Shown here piece after piece: positions 49,124 to 62,898 of a stretch of 64,000 bases of DNA. Under the pieces are notes generated by a model. That model saw only the letters and a program-made list of their open reading frames with translations, was not told the origin of the DNA and made no database searches. Positions within the stretch are counted from its first letter, which is position 1, and every line of letters begins with the position of its first letter. The DNA is taken from positions 23,617,001 through 23,681,000 of the forward strand of contig NC_083390.1 of assembly GCF_031755915.1 (NCBI RefSeq), given 5' to 3'. This DNA is from Ziziphus jujuba (lineage: Eukaryota; Streptophyta; Magnoliopsida; Rosales; Rhamnaceae). The position numbers and the translations under genes were made by a program.

Positions 49124-50983
49124 TTCTTTATCATTTTTATATATGACCCTTTATTTTATTTTATTTTATTTTTTTTTTTTCTCTCAGAATTAGACTGCAC
49201 ATCATTTACTAATACTTTTGCTAGCCATCAAATATTATATAATATAATTGAAGGAGTTTTGAAAATAAAACCAAAACAGAGAAAAAGAAATTCATAGATG
49301 GGACCAATATTAATTATTATTTGTGGTTTTTAAAACCCTTTTGAAGTTGATTAAGTGACAGCTGATATGTATTTTTCTCATTAAGAACCTCCAAAAGTCT
49401 TTGCCACATCAAAATTGAATATACTTGTACAAATGTAGTTTGGAAGACAGAATTTTAATAGAAAGCAAGTCAGGAATTTATCTTTTGAGCTTAATTTCTT
49501 TTTTTTTTTTTTCCGTTTAAATGAACTATGACTCTGTGAGTTATTGTCACTTACATACATGTTTAAAATGGAAATTTTAGACAGGAAATGATTTATATGC
49601 CTTTGAATCAGTATATGCAGTTTTTTTTGTCAATTTTATTTATTTATCTGTAAATTAATGATAGTATAAAAATATAAATATATATATATATATATCAATA
49701 TATATTTATATTGATACTGCTCTATTCTTTCGGAATATGATCCTAAACATTAAATTAATATTCAAATATACATGAAACTGTATCCCTATGGTATCAAATA
49801 AACATTAATGCCTCTTGAAGTTTTGTATATAGTGATAATATTGGTTCAAAACCTTCTATCTAAACTTTTTAACTTCTAAATTATGTTAATCATAATAAAA
49901 TTTCATTCAAATTATATCTAAAAAAGGGGATTTTTTTTTTTTTAACATGCACTGCACATTCATTTTAATAGTTAAAAAATTAAAATATGAAGATTTTGGA
50001 CTGACGCTGCACCTTAGGTAAACTCAAAGATCGTTCATGCTAATTCAATACTGAACAAGGTAAAGAGTAAAAATGTCAAATTACTGTCCAAAGTAAAAAT
50101 ACCCAACACCCTATTTCTATTTGTGAAATTAAAACAAAATATAATCATTTAATATGAATTCCTATGACTTGTAAAAGTGGAACAGATTATATAAATCAAA
50201 TTTCTAAAGCATATATAAAAAAAAAAGGCAAACAAATTTATCAAGTTAAAGTGACAAAAAGAAACTCGAAAAATAGGATTGAAAGTTGTTTTTGATACAA
50301 GGATCTCTTAATGTAAAATAAAAGATGCTTTGGTAATAAAAACTGTAAAATCTGAAAAGTGCAGGGTTTAAATGTCAACTGCCCAGAATAATAATGTGTA
50401 AGTGCAAGTGGCAACCATGCAAACATTCATGCCCATCACCTTTTGCCAATGCATGTGATCCTCTTTTGGTATCTTACCATATGGGGATAGCCGCTTCCAG
50501 ATTTTTTATTTATATCCTTTTTTTTGCTTCCATTTCTCATTTCTTATTTTAATACTAAAAGATATTCTACAAAAGCAAGAACACAATAAAAAAGTAAAAA
50601 AAGAAACAAATTTCATATAAGAATTATTGCCAATGCCATGCCCCACCAAATCTCCACCCGATTCTGTAGATGGGAAAGTGATAGTGTGCAATAAATGTAT
50701 GCATATCCAAAAATGTGAATGACAGCAAAATTTTTGTAAAATATAAAATAACCTATTTTGAGAATTGAGAGTAAATTGACATATAAATCAATTACAAAAT
50801 TCTGATCATTGAGTATCTGTACAAGTAAATATACATTCTATATCTCCTCTTATATCTTTCAAGAATTTGAATAAAGTAATCTTAATTCCACAATATATCA
50901 GAAAGCAAAAAATTTCTATGCACAAAGTTGGGCCAAAATGAAAGAAAGCTTGTAAGAAAACCAAATCCAATTTGCTAAATGCT

Positions 50984-53724
50984 CTACATTTCTTCTTCTA
51001 AAAGATCTTCGTAAACCAACTCATCTAAAAGATCATCAAAAACCATATCTTCAACTTCAAGAGCTACACATTCAGTATCAAATTGAAGATTCATCCAACC
51101 ATCATCTTTAGCTAAATCAACATTCACAACATAATCCAATGATTGATCAAGTTCTGGTCTCAGCCTCAAATAGAAGCTTATAAGCCCCCAAACTTGTTCA
51201 AGAACATGGTGTCCTACTGGCATTGGTCTAATATGTGAAAGGGAAGTTAAAGGCATAGGATAGTAGCTGTATGATCTTCCATAAATCTCCATCAAAACCT
51301 CATTAATCAAATCAAACATAAGTAGATGATCGCATTTCCCACCTTCATTTCCTGAACAATCAGGATCAAGAAACAAACAGCCTTCCACTGCTTCATAGAC
51401 CAAGGGATCAACTGGTTGATCTTCAGAATGCCAAGAGCCTAAAAATCCACTTCCACTGAAACCTGATAATTCTAGTACATCTCTTACATAACTGAATTCA
51501 ACTTTGTTATTTTCATCCAATTTAAGATCTGTCATGTCATAGATTAAGTCACTTTTTGGTGGTTCTTCATTTTCAATTCCATGTTCACTTTCGAACGCTT
51601 GAGGATTATTAACCATGCTTGTAGGCTCTTGTCCTTGCTTTGAAAGATTATCTTGTCGATCAAGAAAATTTGCTAGTTCACTTGCAATTGAACTTATTTC
51701 ATCAACTTCCTCTGAGTTTTCTCGAATAAGACTATACAAATCATCGAGACTACTTCGTTCGTTGAAACTAGTTCGTGCACTAACATTGGGATCGAAATCA
51801 CTCCTACTTGGTGTTGCTGAAGAAAAGGCACAAGAAGATTCTTGACTGTAACAGATATAAGCTTTTAGATCAGGCATGGAAAGAATCCTTCCAAGGTTTT
51901 TTGGGACAGTGTTAACAGGTGACCCTGCTTCTATGGTTCTCACTTTCAAGTTGTCTGAAGACTGTGAACTCTGTTGTTTGGCTTCTTGGTTGAAACTGTT
52001 CTCATACAATTGGCAATACCTATCCATTGATTCATTGAGAGATGATGTTCTTCTCATGTGGCGTGCTTGCTTGTGTTTGAAGGAAGGAGCCGAACAAGCT
52101 CTTTCATAACCACTTCTAGCATTGCTTTTGTCTCCTCTGTTGTTTACAGTATCCTCCAATTGGTTATCAATCTCTTCTAATTCCTGATCAGACAACTTTT
52201 GGCCATGAGGAACTTTATGTAGAATAGCATCCATCGAAATTCGACGCCTCTCTTTTTTGCTATCTTCAATCACATGCTTTATCTTCTGCTTAAGATCCTT
52301 GAATCTCTTAATTGCTGCTGGATTCTCACCCTTTAGAAGTTGAGGATGAATTGGGGAAGAACTGTTAGCAAAGTTTTGCTCTTGACTATGATTTTCCGAT
52401 CCACTTCCTTCGTGGTTGGGTTCGAGTTTGTTTGGCTCCAAACCTTTTCTTCCCAATGTGCCATTTAGAGGGAATGAGTCAGATTTGGTTAACCCCAGTT
52501 TTGTGTTTAATGCATGTTGTTTGTGGAAGTACTGAGCCAAGGGAGAGTCTGGCTCATGTAAAATCTTTAGTAACAACTCCTTATTTGCACTAATCATATC
52601 CAAAGCATCCAATAATTCTTTTGATTTGAATAGAGAAGGATCTAGATTAGGCTGTTTTAACACATCTTGTATAGTGTGGTCTAAGTTTTCCTCAAGAACT
52701 GCCTGATTCTCAAGTGATTTTTTCTCATGCTTATCAACTTGATCACTAGCAACTATGTTTCCACTCTCATCTCCATAACTACTGATGTCCTTTACTGGTT
52801 CTTCACTAGAATTCTTCGGTGGTGAATCAAGATTACTGAAAGGATCTTGATGAATAATTTTGGGACTTGAATCATTAATTATTTTATCGAGAGGTTCCAA
52901 AACTTTAGGCTCCAATCGATGATGAATAGAAAAGCTTCGTTTCAAAGATCGTACCGGATAAGCTGATGAAGTCCGGTGATTCTGTTGGCCTTTCATGATT
53001 TTCGACACCTCTTCAGCAACAAGTGCTGCTATTCGTGCATCCATAGAACTATCATTTGTTTGAGAGGATTCCTCCTTTTTTTCTTGATCAGCCTGACCAA
53101 TTTGAAATCAGATATCATTATTTTGTTCATTGACACAAATCTGGAAAATTAATCAAATTTGGTTGCCACATTTAGTATTAAATCTACAGATGAAATCCTA
53201 AATCAGAAAAGACTGACAAAAACCAAATAATAACAGAAAAATTTGTGGCATCATAATTTATAATATGAGCTTACAATGGAATTGTCCATCTTAGCATCAA
53301 CTTGTTCATCCAATTTATTAGCACTTGAAGCATTTGTAATTGTATCATTTCCTGGATTTCCTGTTGATGACCAATATTCAGTTATGCATATGAACCCAAA
53401 GGTAATTACAGAATCAATAAATGTTTTCAATGATAACCTTCTAATATGACAAATCTGGCAGATGATATTTTCTGTTTGGTTAGAGGAATTTCTGTAATAA
53501 AACATAGGAAAATTTTTTACAACCACAAAAGAGATTGTTCAAAATTGCTTACCAACAACCTCCAAATGTCTATTATCACCACCAGTCTTCTTGTAAGTCA
53601 GTCTTTTCATGACATGACGCCATTGATTATACTTCATGATATGAAACATGCTCCATGCACATCCAGCATGCCCTTTATTCTCCGAAGATATCTTCGAATG
53701 TTTCTGAAGAAAATTCTTTCCCAT
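50984..53724 (-). CDS. TON1-recruiting-motif (TRM)-like protein, DUF4378
   Basis: Three coding exons on the minus strand, 53724-53553, 53360-53275 and 53092-50984, join in frame to 788 aa. The N-terminus MGKNFLQKHSKIS with HAGCAWSMFHIMKYNQWRHV is the conserved GC...FH..YN/H.W block of TRM32-like proteins. Middle motifs include RSLKRSFSIHHRLEP, KHVIEDSKKERRRISMDAIL and the RILSMPDLKAY motif. The last roughly 190 residues are the DUF4378 domain (FSYVRDVLELSGFSG, YEAVEGCLFLDPDCSG, HLLMFDLINEVLMEIY, VWGLISFYLRLRPELDQSLDYVV) with an acidic tail. TRM proteins recruit TON1/PP2A to microtubules and influence division-plane position and organ shape; whether this member binds TON1 is inferred. Shadow ORFs on the plus strand were discarded. 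Confidence 0.88.
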
Positions 53725-54345
53725 ACTTTCTTTGCCAATATGTTCACCTTCTATAATACATCATACTGGTTTTCATTAACATAAAAAAAGAAAAAAAGAA
53801 AAAGGAACAACAACCATGTTAATCAAAGGATTTTATAACCCCCAATTCACAAACACAAATCAAAACAGTATTTCTTTTCCTTGATCTTAATTTCCTAAAA
53901 TGGCAATTAAAACCCATTTTCCATTTATAAACCAAATGAGGATATTTTTAATGAACATACCAATGACAACTAAAAAAATATCCCAAAACTGTTTTAATTG
54001 ATAGCATTTCTCTTTTAGCCAAAAGGGTAGGATATATATATATATATATATTTTTTTTTTGTTCCCCCCTTTATATGTTCATACCTTTGTATGGAAAATG
54101 AAAAACTAAAACAGTCCTTGGGCTTGTTTTCTGTTTGGCTTTCAAGAAAGGTAGCAAAAAAGCATAACAAGTCGTTTTCTTCCACAGCCGCTGATTAACT
54201 TGCAGATACAGCCACATTTTCCTTCACAGCAATACATTGTTACAAAGATTAACAACGTTGAAGAGAATTCACTCAATCTTCTCTTTGGTTGAACGAGGTT
54301 TCAGGGGAATTTTCCATAACCAAAATTTATAAAATTATAATGCTG

Positions 54346-54404
<59 letters not shown>

Positions 54405-54874
54405 TGGACCATCCACGTGATGCCTATCCATGGAATTCGGTCCAAACTTTATGTATCCATGTCGTTTTTATTTCTCCTATTGCAGTTTTACTTTTTCTTT
54501 TATTTATTTATTTATTTTTGATGAAGTTTAATAATAAATAAAAGAAAAAAAATAGCATAAATTAGTACATATCTAGATACAAAAACAAAAAGTTCCAATA
54601 TTTTTTAATGATGGGGAACAATTCAATGTAGTGTATCAAAGAAAATCTGAGCTCATATCAGATTTTTGTTGAATCTAATAGGCTGCAAACTAGATGTCCG
54701 AAACCTGATCATCATCAGCAGGCTAACAAGTAACAAGAAGAATAAGAATACAAATCTCAAAAACCCTTTACACTACTCAGACTCTACAATGGCTATAATT
54801 GCCTAACAGAAGAAGAATCAGACTCAAATTTGGAAAAAAAAAAAAAAAATGTAAAGCATAAATTTTTTCAGCAC
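53725..54874 (-). promoter_or_regulatory. TRM-like gene leader/promoter and RLK 3' flank
   Basis: The TRM-like gene's upstream region is short, because the RLK stop codon lies 1.15 kb away in the same orientation. It includes (TA)n near 54033-54050 and the long GA tract at 54351-54398, which probably lies in the leader or core promoter. Confidence 0.5.
54351..54398. repeat. (GA)n microsatellite, 24 units
   Basis: A perfect GA repeat of 48 bp upstream of the TRM-like gene (CT on the gene's sense strand). Confidence 0.95.
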
Positions 54875-57800
54875 TCAAATGCTTAAATGTTCTTCTCTAG
54901 GCAAGCTTTGGACGGTATCTGACCATCTTCCTGGAGAGTGATCACTACTGTTGGATGAAACTTGAGCTTCTGATCTTGTATCTCTTATCATTTTCAAGAC
55001 CTCTCTCATCGTAGGCCTATTTTCTGGTACAAGTGAGACACAGAGCATTGCTATGTTCAAAAGTGCTTGGAGTTTCTCCTCTGATGCCTCATTGCCCGAG
55101 GCAGGTTCATCCCCGGACTCTGTCTCCTCTTCACGAACTGATCGAACCCACCTAGGAATATCCGAACCATGTTCTTGAACAAGGTCTTGGAATGGAGTTT
55201 TCCCTGTTAGGAGCTCCAATATGAGGACACCAAAGCTGTATACATCGGCTGGTTGAGTGGATGGTCTTCTTATGTCACGACATTCGGGGGCTCTATAGAA
55301 TAGAGATGTTGCACTAGGTTCTTCTAGTGAATCAGGATCTCGGAACGAAGTGAGACCATAATCTGTTAAGCAGGACTCAAAATCGGAACCTAATAAGACG
55401 TTCGAGGATTTCAAGTTTCCATGAGTTAAGCCAGGGTTCTGGTGGATGTAGAGCAAACCACTCCCTAAGTCCTCAGCTATTTTAAGGCATGATGTCCAGT
55501 GAAGAGGCTTTCCACCTCCTGTAGTTCTTGAACCTGTACAAATAATCAGATTGTCAATGCATGGAAGCTGAGTTAAGTTAATTATCCCAATTTGGCTTCA
55601 AAACCATATAGACAACACACACACGGCACATGAAGTTAAACAAATCAAGTCTTATTTATAATTTCATCTGGTGCATCATTGATCATTGGCAAAGTTTTTT
55701 AATTGCAATTTTTCTAGATGTCACCAATGAAACGATGTCTAGATCATAACCCCCAAGTGCATAAAACATATCAGCCTCTAAAACATTATATTCATGTAAC
55801 TTTTGTCAAATTCTCAATTCTTTTTTCATTAGATCCAACAATCTAACATTTATTATGATAAGAACCTCTTATAGCCAAAAGGTGGAAAGTAAAGGGGGCA
55901 GTATCATTGAAACAGTTTTTGTTCACAAGCTGAACTTAAAATTCCAAAGATAAAAGTTAACTAAAAATTAAAAGTCATTCAATAATAACTCAATGTAAAG
56001 GTATTTACAAAGTTATAAATATTTTTGAACTAGAATGATTAGCCAATTAGATTTCAGCTTCAAAGTTTTGGAAAACGAATACCACATATATCAACAAAAG
56101 GGGAAAATTTTGGGGAAAAAGAATAGGAGCAATTTGGTAAGTTAATTCAAAATTTCAAATTTCCAACAAGAAAACAACAACTAAATTTGGATGCCAGCAA
56201 ATCGAACTAAAAAAGTTTGAAAGCTTTAGATAACATAATGATGAAAGGGGAAGAAAAATGTAATTAGAAAGAAAGCAAACCAAACATGTCAAGGGAGAAA
56301 AAGAGAATATTTAAGCAATGACTATCATAGTATACAAATATAGAAAGTACAACCAAAACTAAAAAGCCCAAAAAGTCCAAATAGTATTAAAAGACTCAAA
56401 AAGGTCAATGCTGCAACACAAAGATGCATCAAATGGGTGAGTGAGACAGCACAAAGAAGGGCTTAACTTAAAAAGAGATGAGTTGTCAATTAGAAAGCAA
56501 GTTACATTTCAAAGATTTAGTTTTATTATTATTATTATTAAAGTGAACAATTTTTTTATTCAATTATTAACAACTTTGAAAGCAACGTATGTCTTTGTCC
56601 TTATGTACCACATCTGAGAGGGTGAAAAGTGCTATTTAAGAAGATAAAGTATGATTATGATGTATGATATGACAAAGGCACATCTCCTTATATATGGACC
56701 CTGAGATTAATGATCAAACAAATCAATTTTTTTTTTTTTTTAACTAAAAAACCATTTATACCATTCAAATATAATTCCACTTAATAATGTTTTTATAGGC
56801 CCATCTGCTCCAAGGGCCATAGGCACTAAAATGCTTCTTCTTGGACACAACACTACACGCGCTGCACAAACAGGGCAGTCATAAATTTTTAGGGCCACTT
56901 TTCTTTAAAAATATATATATATATATATAAATTAAAAAAAAAAAAAAAACCTTTAAATAAAAAGCAGGACCACTGGGATGGTTCATCAAGGAAGACCCAC
57001 AAAACAGAGAGAAAGGATCCAGTGGATGAGAATTTTTAAACTGATGCGAGTACATATAACAATCAAAGGGTCACAATATGTTTGAACAAAGTCGTACCTG
57101 GAATGTATAATTTGACCCTACAATTTCCCAGTTTTTATTTTCACATTTTAAAAAAGAGTTCTACAACAAAAACAAATAGTACTTTTTTTCTTTTTACTTG
57201 GGTAAGTAAAAACAAACAGTACTTACTATCTCACTAGCCCTGCTCTTCATTTTTTTTTTTTTTTTTCCACTACTGATCTTGACCTACAAAATGTCTCATT
57301 GTGTCAGTCTACATTGACACAATTTTTTGGACTTTTTCTCATATGGGCATATTGGAGCAGGTAGATAATCTCTTTATTAAATATATAATATTTAAAGGAT
57401 GGTTTTTATTTTTTAAATGCTCACGTATGGTGATTGCTATCTATACCGTCGCTGATGAGTCAGTCTCTCTTATTGAAGCCTAACCTAAGGTACTAAAAGC
57501 TTCAAAGAGGTGAAAACATTATAGGACTGCCCCACAAGGATACCTAAACACCAATGAGAGGAAAATTCTCACAACTTCACTAGAGAAAAAAGCCAGCAAA
57601 GAAAAATGCAAGAGCAAGCAAAGATGACCCACAAAATAATGAAAAAAAAAAGGACCTCAAAGATGCTTGTAAATTTCAGATTGAGCAAAATGTGCAACAT
57701 ATAAACTTACAAGCCACTCATGATCATCACTTGTCAATTTGTCATGTCTTTTGAGACATCTACAAAAGCTAAGTGTGCATTTTTATTTTTATTTTTATTT

Positions 57801-59520
57801 TTTTGCATTATTATTATTTTGGGGCAGAATATGGGGACCATAAGTCTTAAATTTTTAGACCAATTATTTGTCCCCTTCAAAAGCTCACATTAAAATGTTA
57901 TAAAGCAACTGGGGCATGACAATTTTCATAGATGGTCCGGAAAAACTGCTGCAGAAATAGCTGACCTTATAATACATTCCTTGACCCAATTAAAAAACAA
58001 TGTTAAAAATTCATTTAAAAGTGCTCTATAAATTAGCAAAATCATTGTTCTTTCAAATAAATACTCATTTAAATTCAAAGGCTCTAATCTCAATCTCATA
58101 AAAACAGAAATAAATAAATAAGAAATTCAATAGGGATGAGTTTGGTAATGACCAACATACCATGAATAAGAGAGAAAAGGCTGCCATTGGGGAAGTAATC
58201 ATATACAAGAAGACGTTCCTCTTTAGCCTGGAAATAAGCCCTGAGTGGGACCAGATTAGGGTGCCTGAGCTTACCAAGAACGTCCATCTGTCTCCTGAAT
58301 TCATCCAACGGTGGATATCTAGCGTCCTTAAGCCTCTTCACCGTTACAATAAATCCGGACTCCATCACAGCTTTATATGTACTTCCCATAATACCCCTCC
58401 CTAATGTCTCCGCCGAAGCCTTGAGCAAATCTTCTAAGCTATAACTCATTTGCTGATCCCCTGCTCCGCAGAACACCAAACTCCCTAATCCCTCTCCTTC
58501 CCAGGAAAACCCGCCTTGTTTTCCACCATTATTACCTGTTCTGCCACCTCCTCCTTCTTCTCCTCCTCTCTCTGTTTCCTCTGTTCCGGCAATCCCTTTG
58601 TTCTTCTCCTCGCCGGATACCTCTCTCCGGCCACTCTTCCGGCAAAATAGACACAGCAGGAGTAAGCAGATGAGAATGAGAACAAACCCACCTACGCTTC
58701 CAGCGATGATCTTGATCAATTTTGAACGGTTTGAGGAGCTTTTGGAGCTCGACAGTGGAGGTTCTAAGGGACTCATTGATGGAGGAAATGGAAACCCAAT
58801 ACCGCTTTTGCACGGAACGTGAACCTGTTCGCCGCAGAGTCCTCCATTTCCGGCGAATGATGAAGTATTGAACCGAACCAGAGATGAGGTCACCGGAATC
58901 TCGCCGGAGAGTTTGTTATTAGAAACATTGAAGAATCGGAGACTGGTCTGGTTCAAAGGTGGGATTTTTCCGGTTAGCAAGTTGTCTTGCAAGTAGAGTA
59001 CGTATAAACGGCGAAGCTTGAGCAGAGACACCGGAATATGGCCTGAAATACGGTTTCCGGCGAGTACGATGACTTTCAAGCGGTGAAGTTCTGTTAGAGA
59101 AGTGGGAAACTCACCGGAGAAATTGTTATCGTTGAGGAAGAGAGATTTCAGGTTAATTAAGCCGGAAAGATCAGGGACTTGGCCGGAAATGGAGTTTCCT
59201 TTGAAGCTGAGCACTCGGAGTTGATCCAACTGGTTCAAGATTTTCCCTTGCAAAATGCCAGTCAAGTTCAAATACTCCAACACAAGCTTTGAGACCCTCC
59301 CATTCATGCATTCTTTCACTCCTTTCCATTGACAAACCTCGTTTCCATTCCATGGAAGAGAGTTTAATGGATCGATTGTGGATTTCAAGCTCAGAAGAGC
59401 TTCTAAATCCCCCGATTGGACCATAGGAAAAGAAGAAGAAACTACAGAGAAAACCATTAGCACCCAGAAAAAGTGAGAATAGTAGTACCTTGAATGTACA
59501 ACCCCAACAAGCTGTTCCAT
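54875..59520 (-). CDS. LRR receptor-like pseudokinase (At1g60630-like, LRR-III)
   Basis: Two exons, complement(54875..55533, 58161..59520), rejoin at [16 protein letters not shown] to give 672 aa. Signal peptide about 1-36; LRR N-cap with CQWKGVKEC; about five LRRs ([48 protein letters not shown]); membrane helix about 271-293; glycine-rich juxtamembrane stretch; kinase-like domain from about 360. The glycine loop ([12 protein letters not shown]) and Lys395 (VTVKRLKD) are present, but HRD is HGN ([12 protein letters not shown]) and DFG is DYG, so catalysis is unlikely, as in related 'probable inactive' receptors. The C-terminus [10 protein letters not shown] is typical of this group. The single intron (55534-58160, 2.6 kb) is AT-rich with low-complexity tracts. 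Plasma-membrane signalling role inferred. Confidence 0.94.
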
Positions 59521-60835
59521 CAGAGAAATAAATACAAAGAATCTTTCAATAGATTTAGGGGATTGAAGTAGTTTTGTTTTCAGATGATGAAAGGTTTGAT
59601 CTGTTTGGTGTGATTACCATAAACAGTGACATGAGATCAGGAAAGTGAAAAAAAAAAAAAAAAAAAAAATTTCAATGAGAGTTTAGGAATCTTTGAAGAA
59701 TAGGAGAATCTTTGGTAAACAAACTAGAAGAGCCAAAAAAAAAGATCACTTTTTTTTTTTTTGGCTCTTTATCTCTGCTTTTATTTTTCTATCTCTGGGT
59801 TTTGCTGTTTTGGCGGTAGCTTTATTTTACTACCTGGATATTACACTCTTTTTTCACAAACCCAGATCTTGAAGATCTATAACTATGCTAGAAAAAACCA
59901 AGCCTAAAATACCCAAAATGCAGAAACATCTCCATCCATAAAAAATCCGCCATTTCCAGATCTTTAAAACATTCTCTTTTGACTAGCTAGCTCATTTTCA
60001 AGAACTTTGGGAGTGAAAGGGAGAGAAAAGAGAGAGAGAGAGAGAGACCCAATTCCAGAACTCTGAAAATAGGAATAAGAAAAGCTCCAATGGCGATTAA
60101 GCTTTTGAGAATCCATGAAATGGAGGCACCCAATATGGTGGTGGTGTGGTTGAGGTTTCAGAGACATCGTTTCTCGGACTCTTTGCTCGCAAAACTCACG
60201 GACATTACAGCGTATACTTCACGTGAATTCATCTCAGAACTTGCAGAGAGAGACCATAAAAATAAAAGAAAAAATTTAACCTTTCTTTCCTCCTCTCCAT
60301 GATTACTATATATATTTCTCCACCTGCACACATTATTATTATATACTCCAAAATCAAACATATAATAAATAAATTCATCGCTAAAATAAATAAATATACC
60401 CTTTTAATTATTTTCTTTATTGTTTTATTGGGTTGCTCAAAACCTTTTTCACAAGAGAGAGCTGAAATTAACAAAGCTTAGGACAACTTGACTTGACAAT
60501 GGACGCTGCAAAACCAAAACCTAAGTTCAGAAAAAAAAAAATATATATATATATATATACCTTTTATTTTGCCTTGCATTTTGGGTCTGTCCCTTTACCC
60601 CAGAGAAGCTGAAACCTGAAAAAAGAAGTCCTCTAAAAACAGTATTAGAATATTTTAATTTAATCCAACATTCAATAATTAAAAAAAAAAATCCAAATAA
60701 ATAAATGAGAATATGTTTTAGATGGTCATACCGAATCCAGCTCTATATTATTCAAAGATCACACAGTGCAAGTACTATTTATTATTATTATTATAATATA
60801 TATGTATGTAATATGGAGTGTGGAAATTAATAATG

Positions 60836-60874
<39 letters not shown>

Positions 60875-61123
60875 TTTGAGTAATTTCTCAAGAAATGGGT
60901 GAAGGAATTGAAGGCAAAAAAAAAGCTGGATTGGAGGGGTAGTAAATGGGGGGTGGGGGTCTTTATCTGTCTGATCATCAATAAAACTAAAAGCAGTGAG
61001 AGCAAGCAAAGCAAGGCAAGAGAAGGGAAACAGAAGGAAGGGTGTTACAGTGTTTGTGTGTGGGGCGGGGGTCCAAGAGACTCCCCAAGTCCAAGTTGAA
61101 GTCCAACCAAGAGTTGAACAACC
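59521..61123 (-). promoter_or_regulatory. RLK upstream region
   Basis: Leader and promoter candidates for the RLK. Contains poly-A and poly-T tracts, GA repeats at about 60029-60047 and 60839-60870, and a (TA)n tract near 60540-60560. No ORF is supported; those overlapping are low-complexity. Confidence 0.45.
60839..60870. repeat. (GA)n microsatellite
   Basis: A perfect GA run of about 16 units, upstream of the RLK. Confidence 0.93.
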
Positions 61124-61158
61124 TGACACGCGGCGTGTCATGGAGGAGAACACGTGGC
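61124..61158. promoter_or_regulatory. Palindrome plus G-box (ABRE-like) cluster
   Basis: TGACACGCGGCGTGTCA (61124-61140) has perfect 8-bp arms around a single G. CACGTGGC (61151-61158), a G-box/ABRE core, begins ten bases on. The arms contain ACGCG/CGTGTC, like the CE3 coupling element that works with ABREs. It lies 1.6 kb upstream of the RLK start. Confidence 0.55.
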
Positions 61159-61159
61159 A

Positions 61160-62898
61160 AAAAGTGGTAAATTTTTTGTAGTTGAGCTCACGTTAAAGTG
61201 TGTTGTACAATTACATCGCTACCACCACCAACATCAACAACAACAACTGCCAACCATCGCCAGCTGTAATGGCCAAAGGATCAACGTTTTTGCCCCGCCG
61301 GCGAAACTTCCTTCTTTTTTTCTTTGTCTCTCACGATCAGCCCCGTTTACACCGCCGAAAATCTAGCCACCGGTATTTTGGCAATGTTTTTGTTTTTTCT
61401 TTTTTTTCTTTTTATTTCCTTTTTTGGTCCTTGCAATATATATAATTGAAAAGTGAAAATGGAAAATTTTGAAAATGCAAAATGGAAAGTGAGAAGTCCT
61501 TTTCAGATATTTGTACTGGAAAGCTCTTTTTTTTGAATGACTGGTTAACGAAGTTTCTGGTTTAATTTTTGTGAGGGGATGATGAGAAATTGAGTGGAGA
61601 ACTAATTTTAATTTAAATATATATATATTTTTTTATGTGGTTGAATTGTCTCAAGCAATTTGTTTTAGTTGTTAATTAACCAAAAACTTTTGCAAATCCT
61701 TTTTGCTTTTTGATTATTGTTTGTTCAGTTTGGTGAGATTTAAGCAGTCGGAATTAATAGGTTTGGTTTGAACTATGATTGGGGGTATTGGACTACTGTT
61801 GCTTCAATTATATATGTGTTATGTTGGATATTTTATAATAAAGATGATAGTTAAAGCATGTGGGTTGCAATGCAATCATTTATTTACTGGGCAATAATAT
61901 ATTAAAATGGTCTAATTCTAATATGTAAACCTAGTGTGCTCTGATTGATTGACATGTGCATGCCAAATTTGGTTATACAAACTGAGGCAGTGAGGAAGGT
62001 TCATGCTACTGTTTTATGGACTGCCATAATATCACAGCATGGTCCTATGGAGAGTACCGCTCTTCCAAATATTTAGGACAAGAATGGAACAATAGGAGAA
62101 ATGTGTGAAGGTCAATTCTGTCATCTGTAGCATTAATTATTCAATATAGTGTCACATACATAACCACCAATATTGGTAAGAACCAAACAACATAATAAAA
62201 TAAAATAAAATAAAAAGTAAATAACTATAGTTTGTAAAATGTATATGTCCCAAGGATTATGACATGATCAGAGAACCACAGCATGCACCATTACTATAAT
62301 AAAGTAATAACATGCATGCTTGATTGCACGGAAGATGATCAATGAATAAAAAGCTTGACAATATATATTCATGACATAGAGAGAAAACTGGTCTATCACC
62401 CAAAATAGAAAGTACAATCAGGTGCGAAATGTTATGAGTGACATTTTAATAAATTATTAAAAATTCAAAAAAATTTGAAGAAATGAAAACCTTTTAGCAC
62501 ATATCATGGCACCATATTATGTTATGTTATAATTTAGAAGATAATTTGTAGATCCTAACCTTACATATGTAGGTATAACAGAATGTAAAGTCAAAATACA
62601 TAGTGTTGTTAAAAATGCCATAAAATTCTAGTGAAAATGGACATATATTATATAAGAAGTACAATATTCATCATTATGAAGCGAAGTTCTATATACACCG
62701 TCATACCACTTACCGGTCTTGTACACCTCCTTTACCATCAAATTCCTAAAATGCTTCATCTAGCACAGTATATATTATATATATATATATATATATGTAT
62801 TGGTAAGTATCTACTACAGTATCTTGAAACTTCCTTAGGTTTTCTTTGCCTATTGTTGTTATTATTGTATTTCTCCCTAAAGAGTAAAAATGTATAAA
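61160..62898. other. Intergenic region without a recognised gene
   Basis: A moderately GC-rich stretch (61200-61380, with accaccaccaacatcaacaacaac) fades into AT-rich sequence. Its ORFs have no recognisable domain. Confidence 0.45.

Larger units (their letters stand above)
48936..50983. other. Promoter of the membrane protein gene and TRM 3' flank
   Basis: 48936-49130 holds the leader and two (CT)n tracts. The remainder is AT-rich, with (TA)n near 49678-49695 and the TRM gene's 3' UTR near 50830-50983. No other coding region supported. Confidence 0.5.

Noticed and set aside
60299..61445. Cluster of 60-108-aa ORFs upstream of the RLK
   Set aside because: They come from GA repeats, AT runs and CAA/CAC-rich sequence. 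Frames conflict and no homology was recognised.
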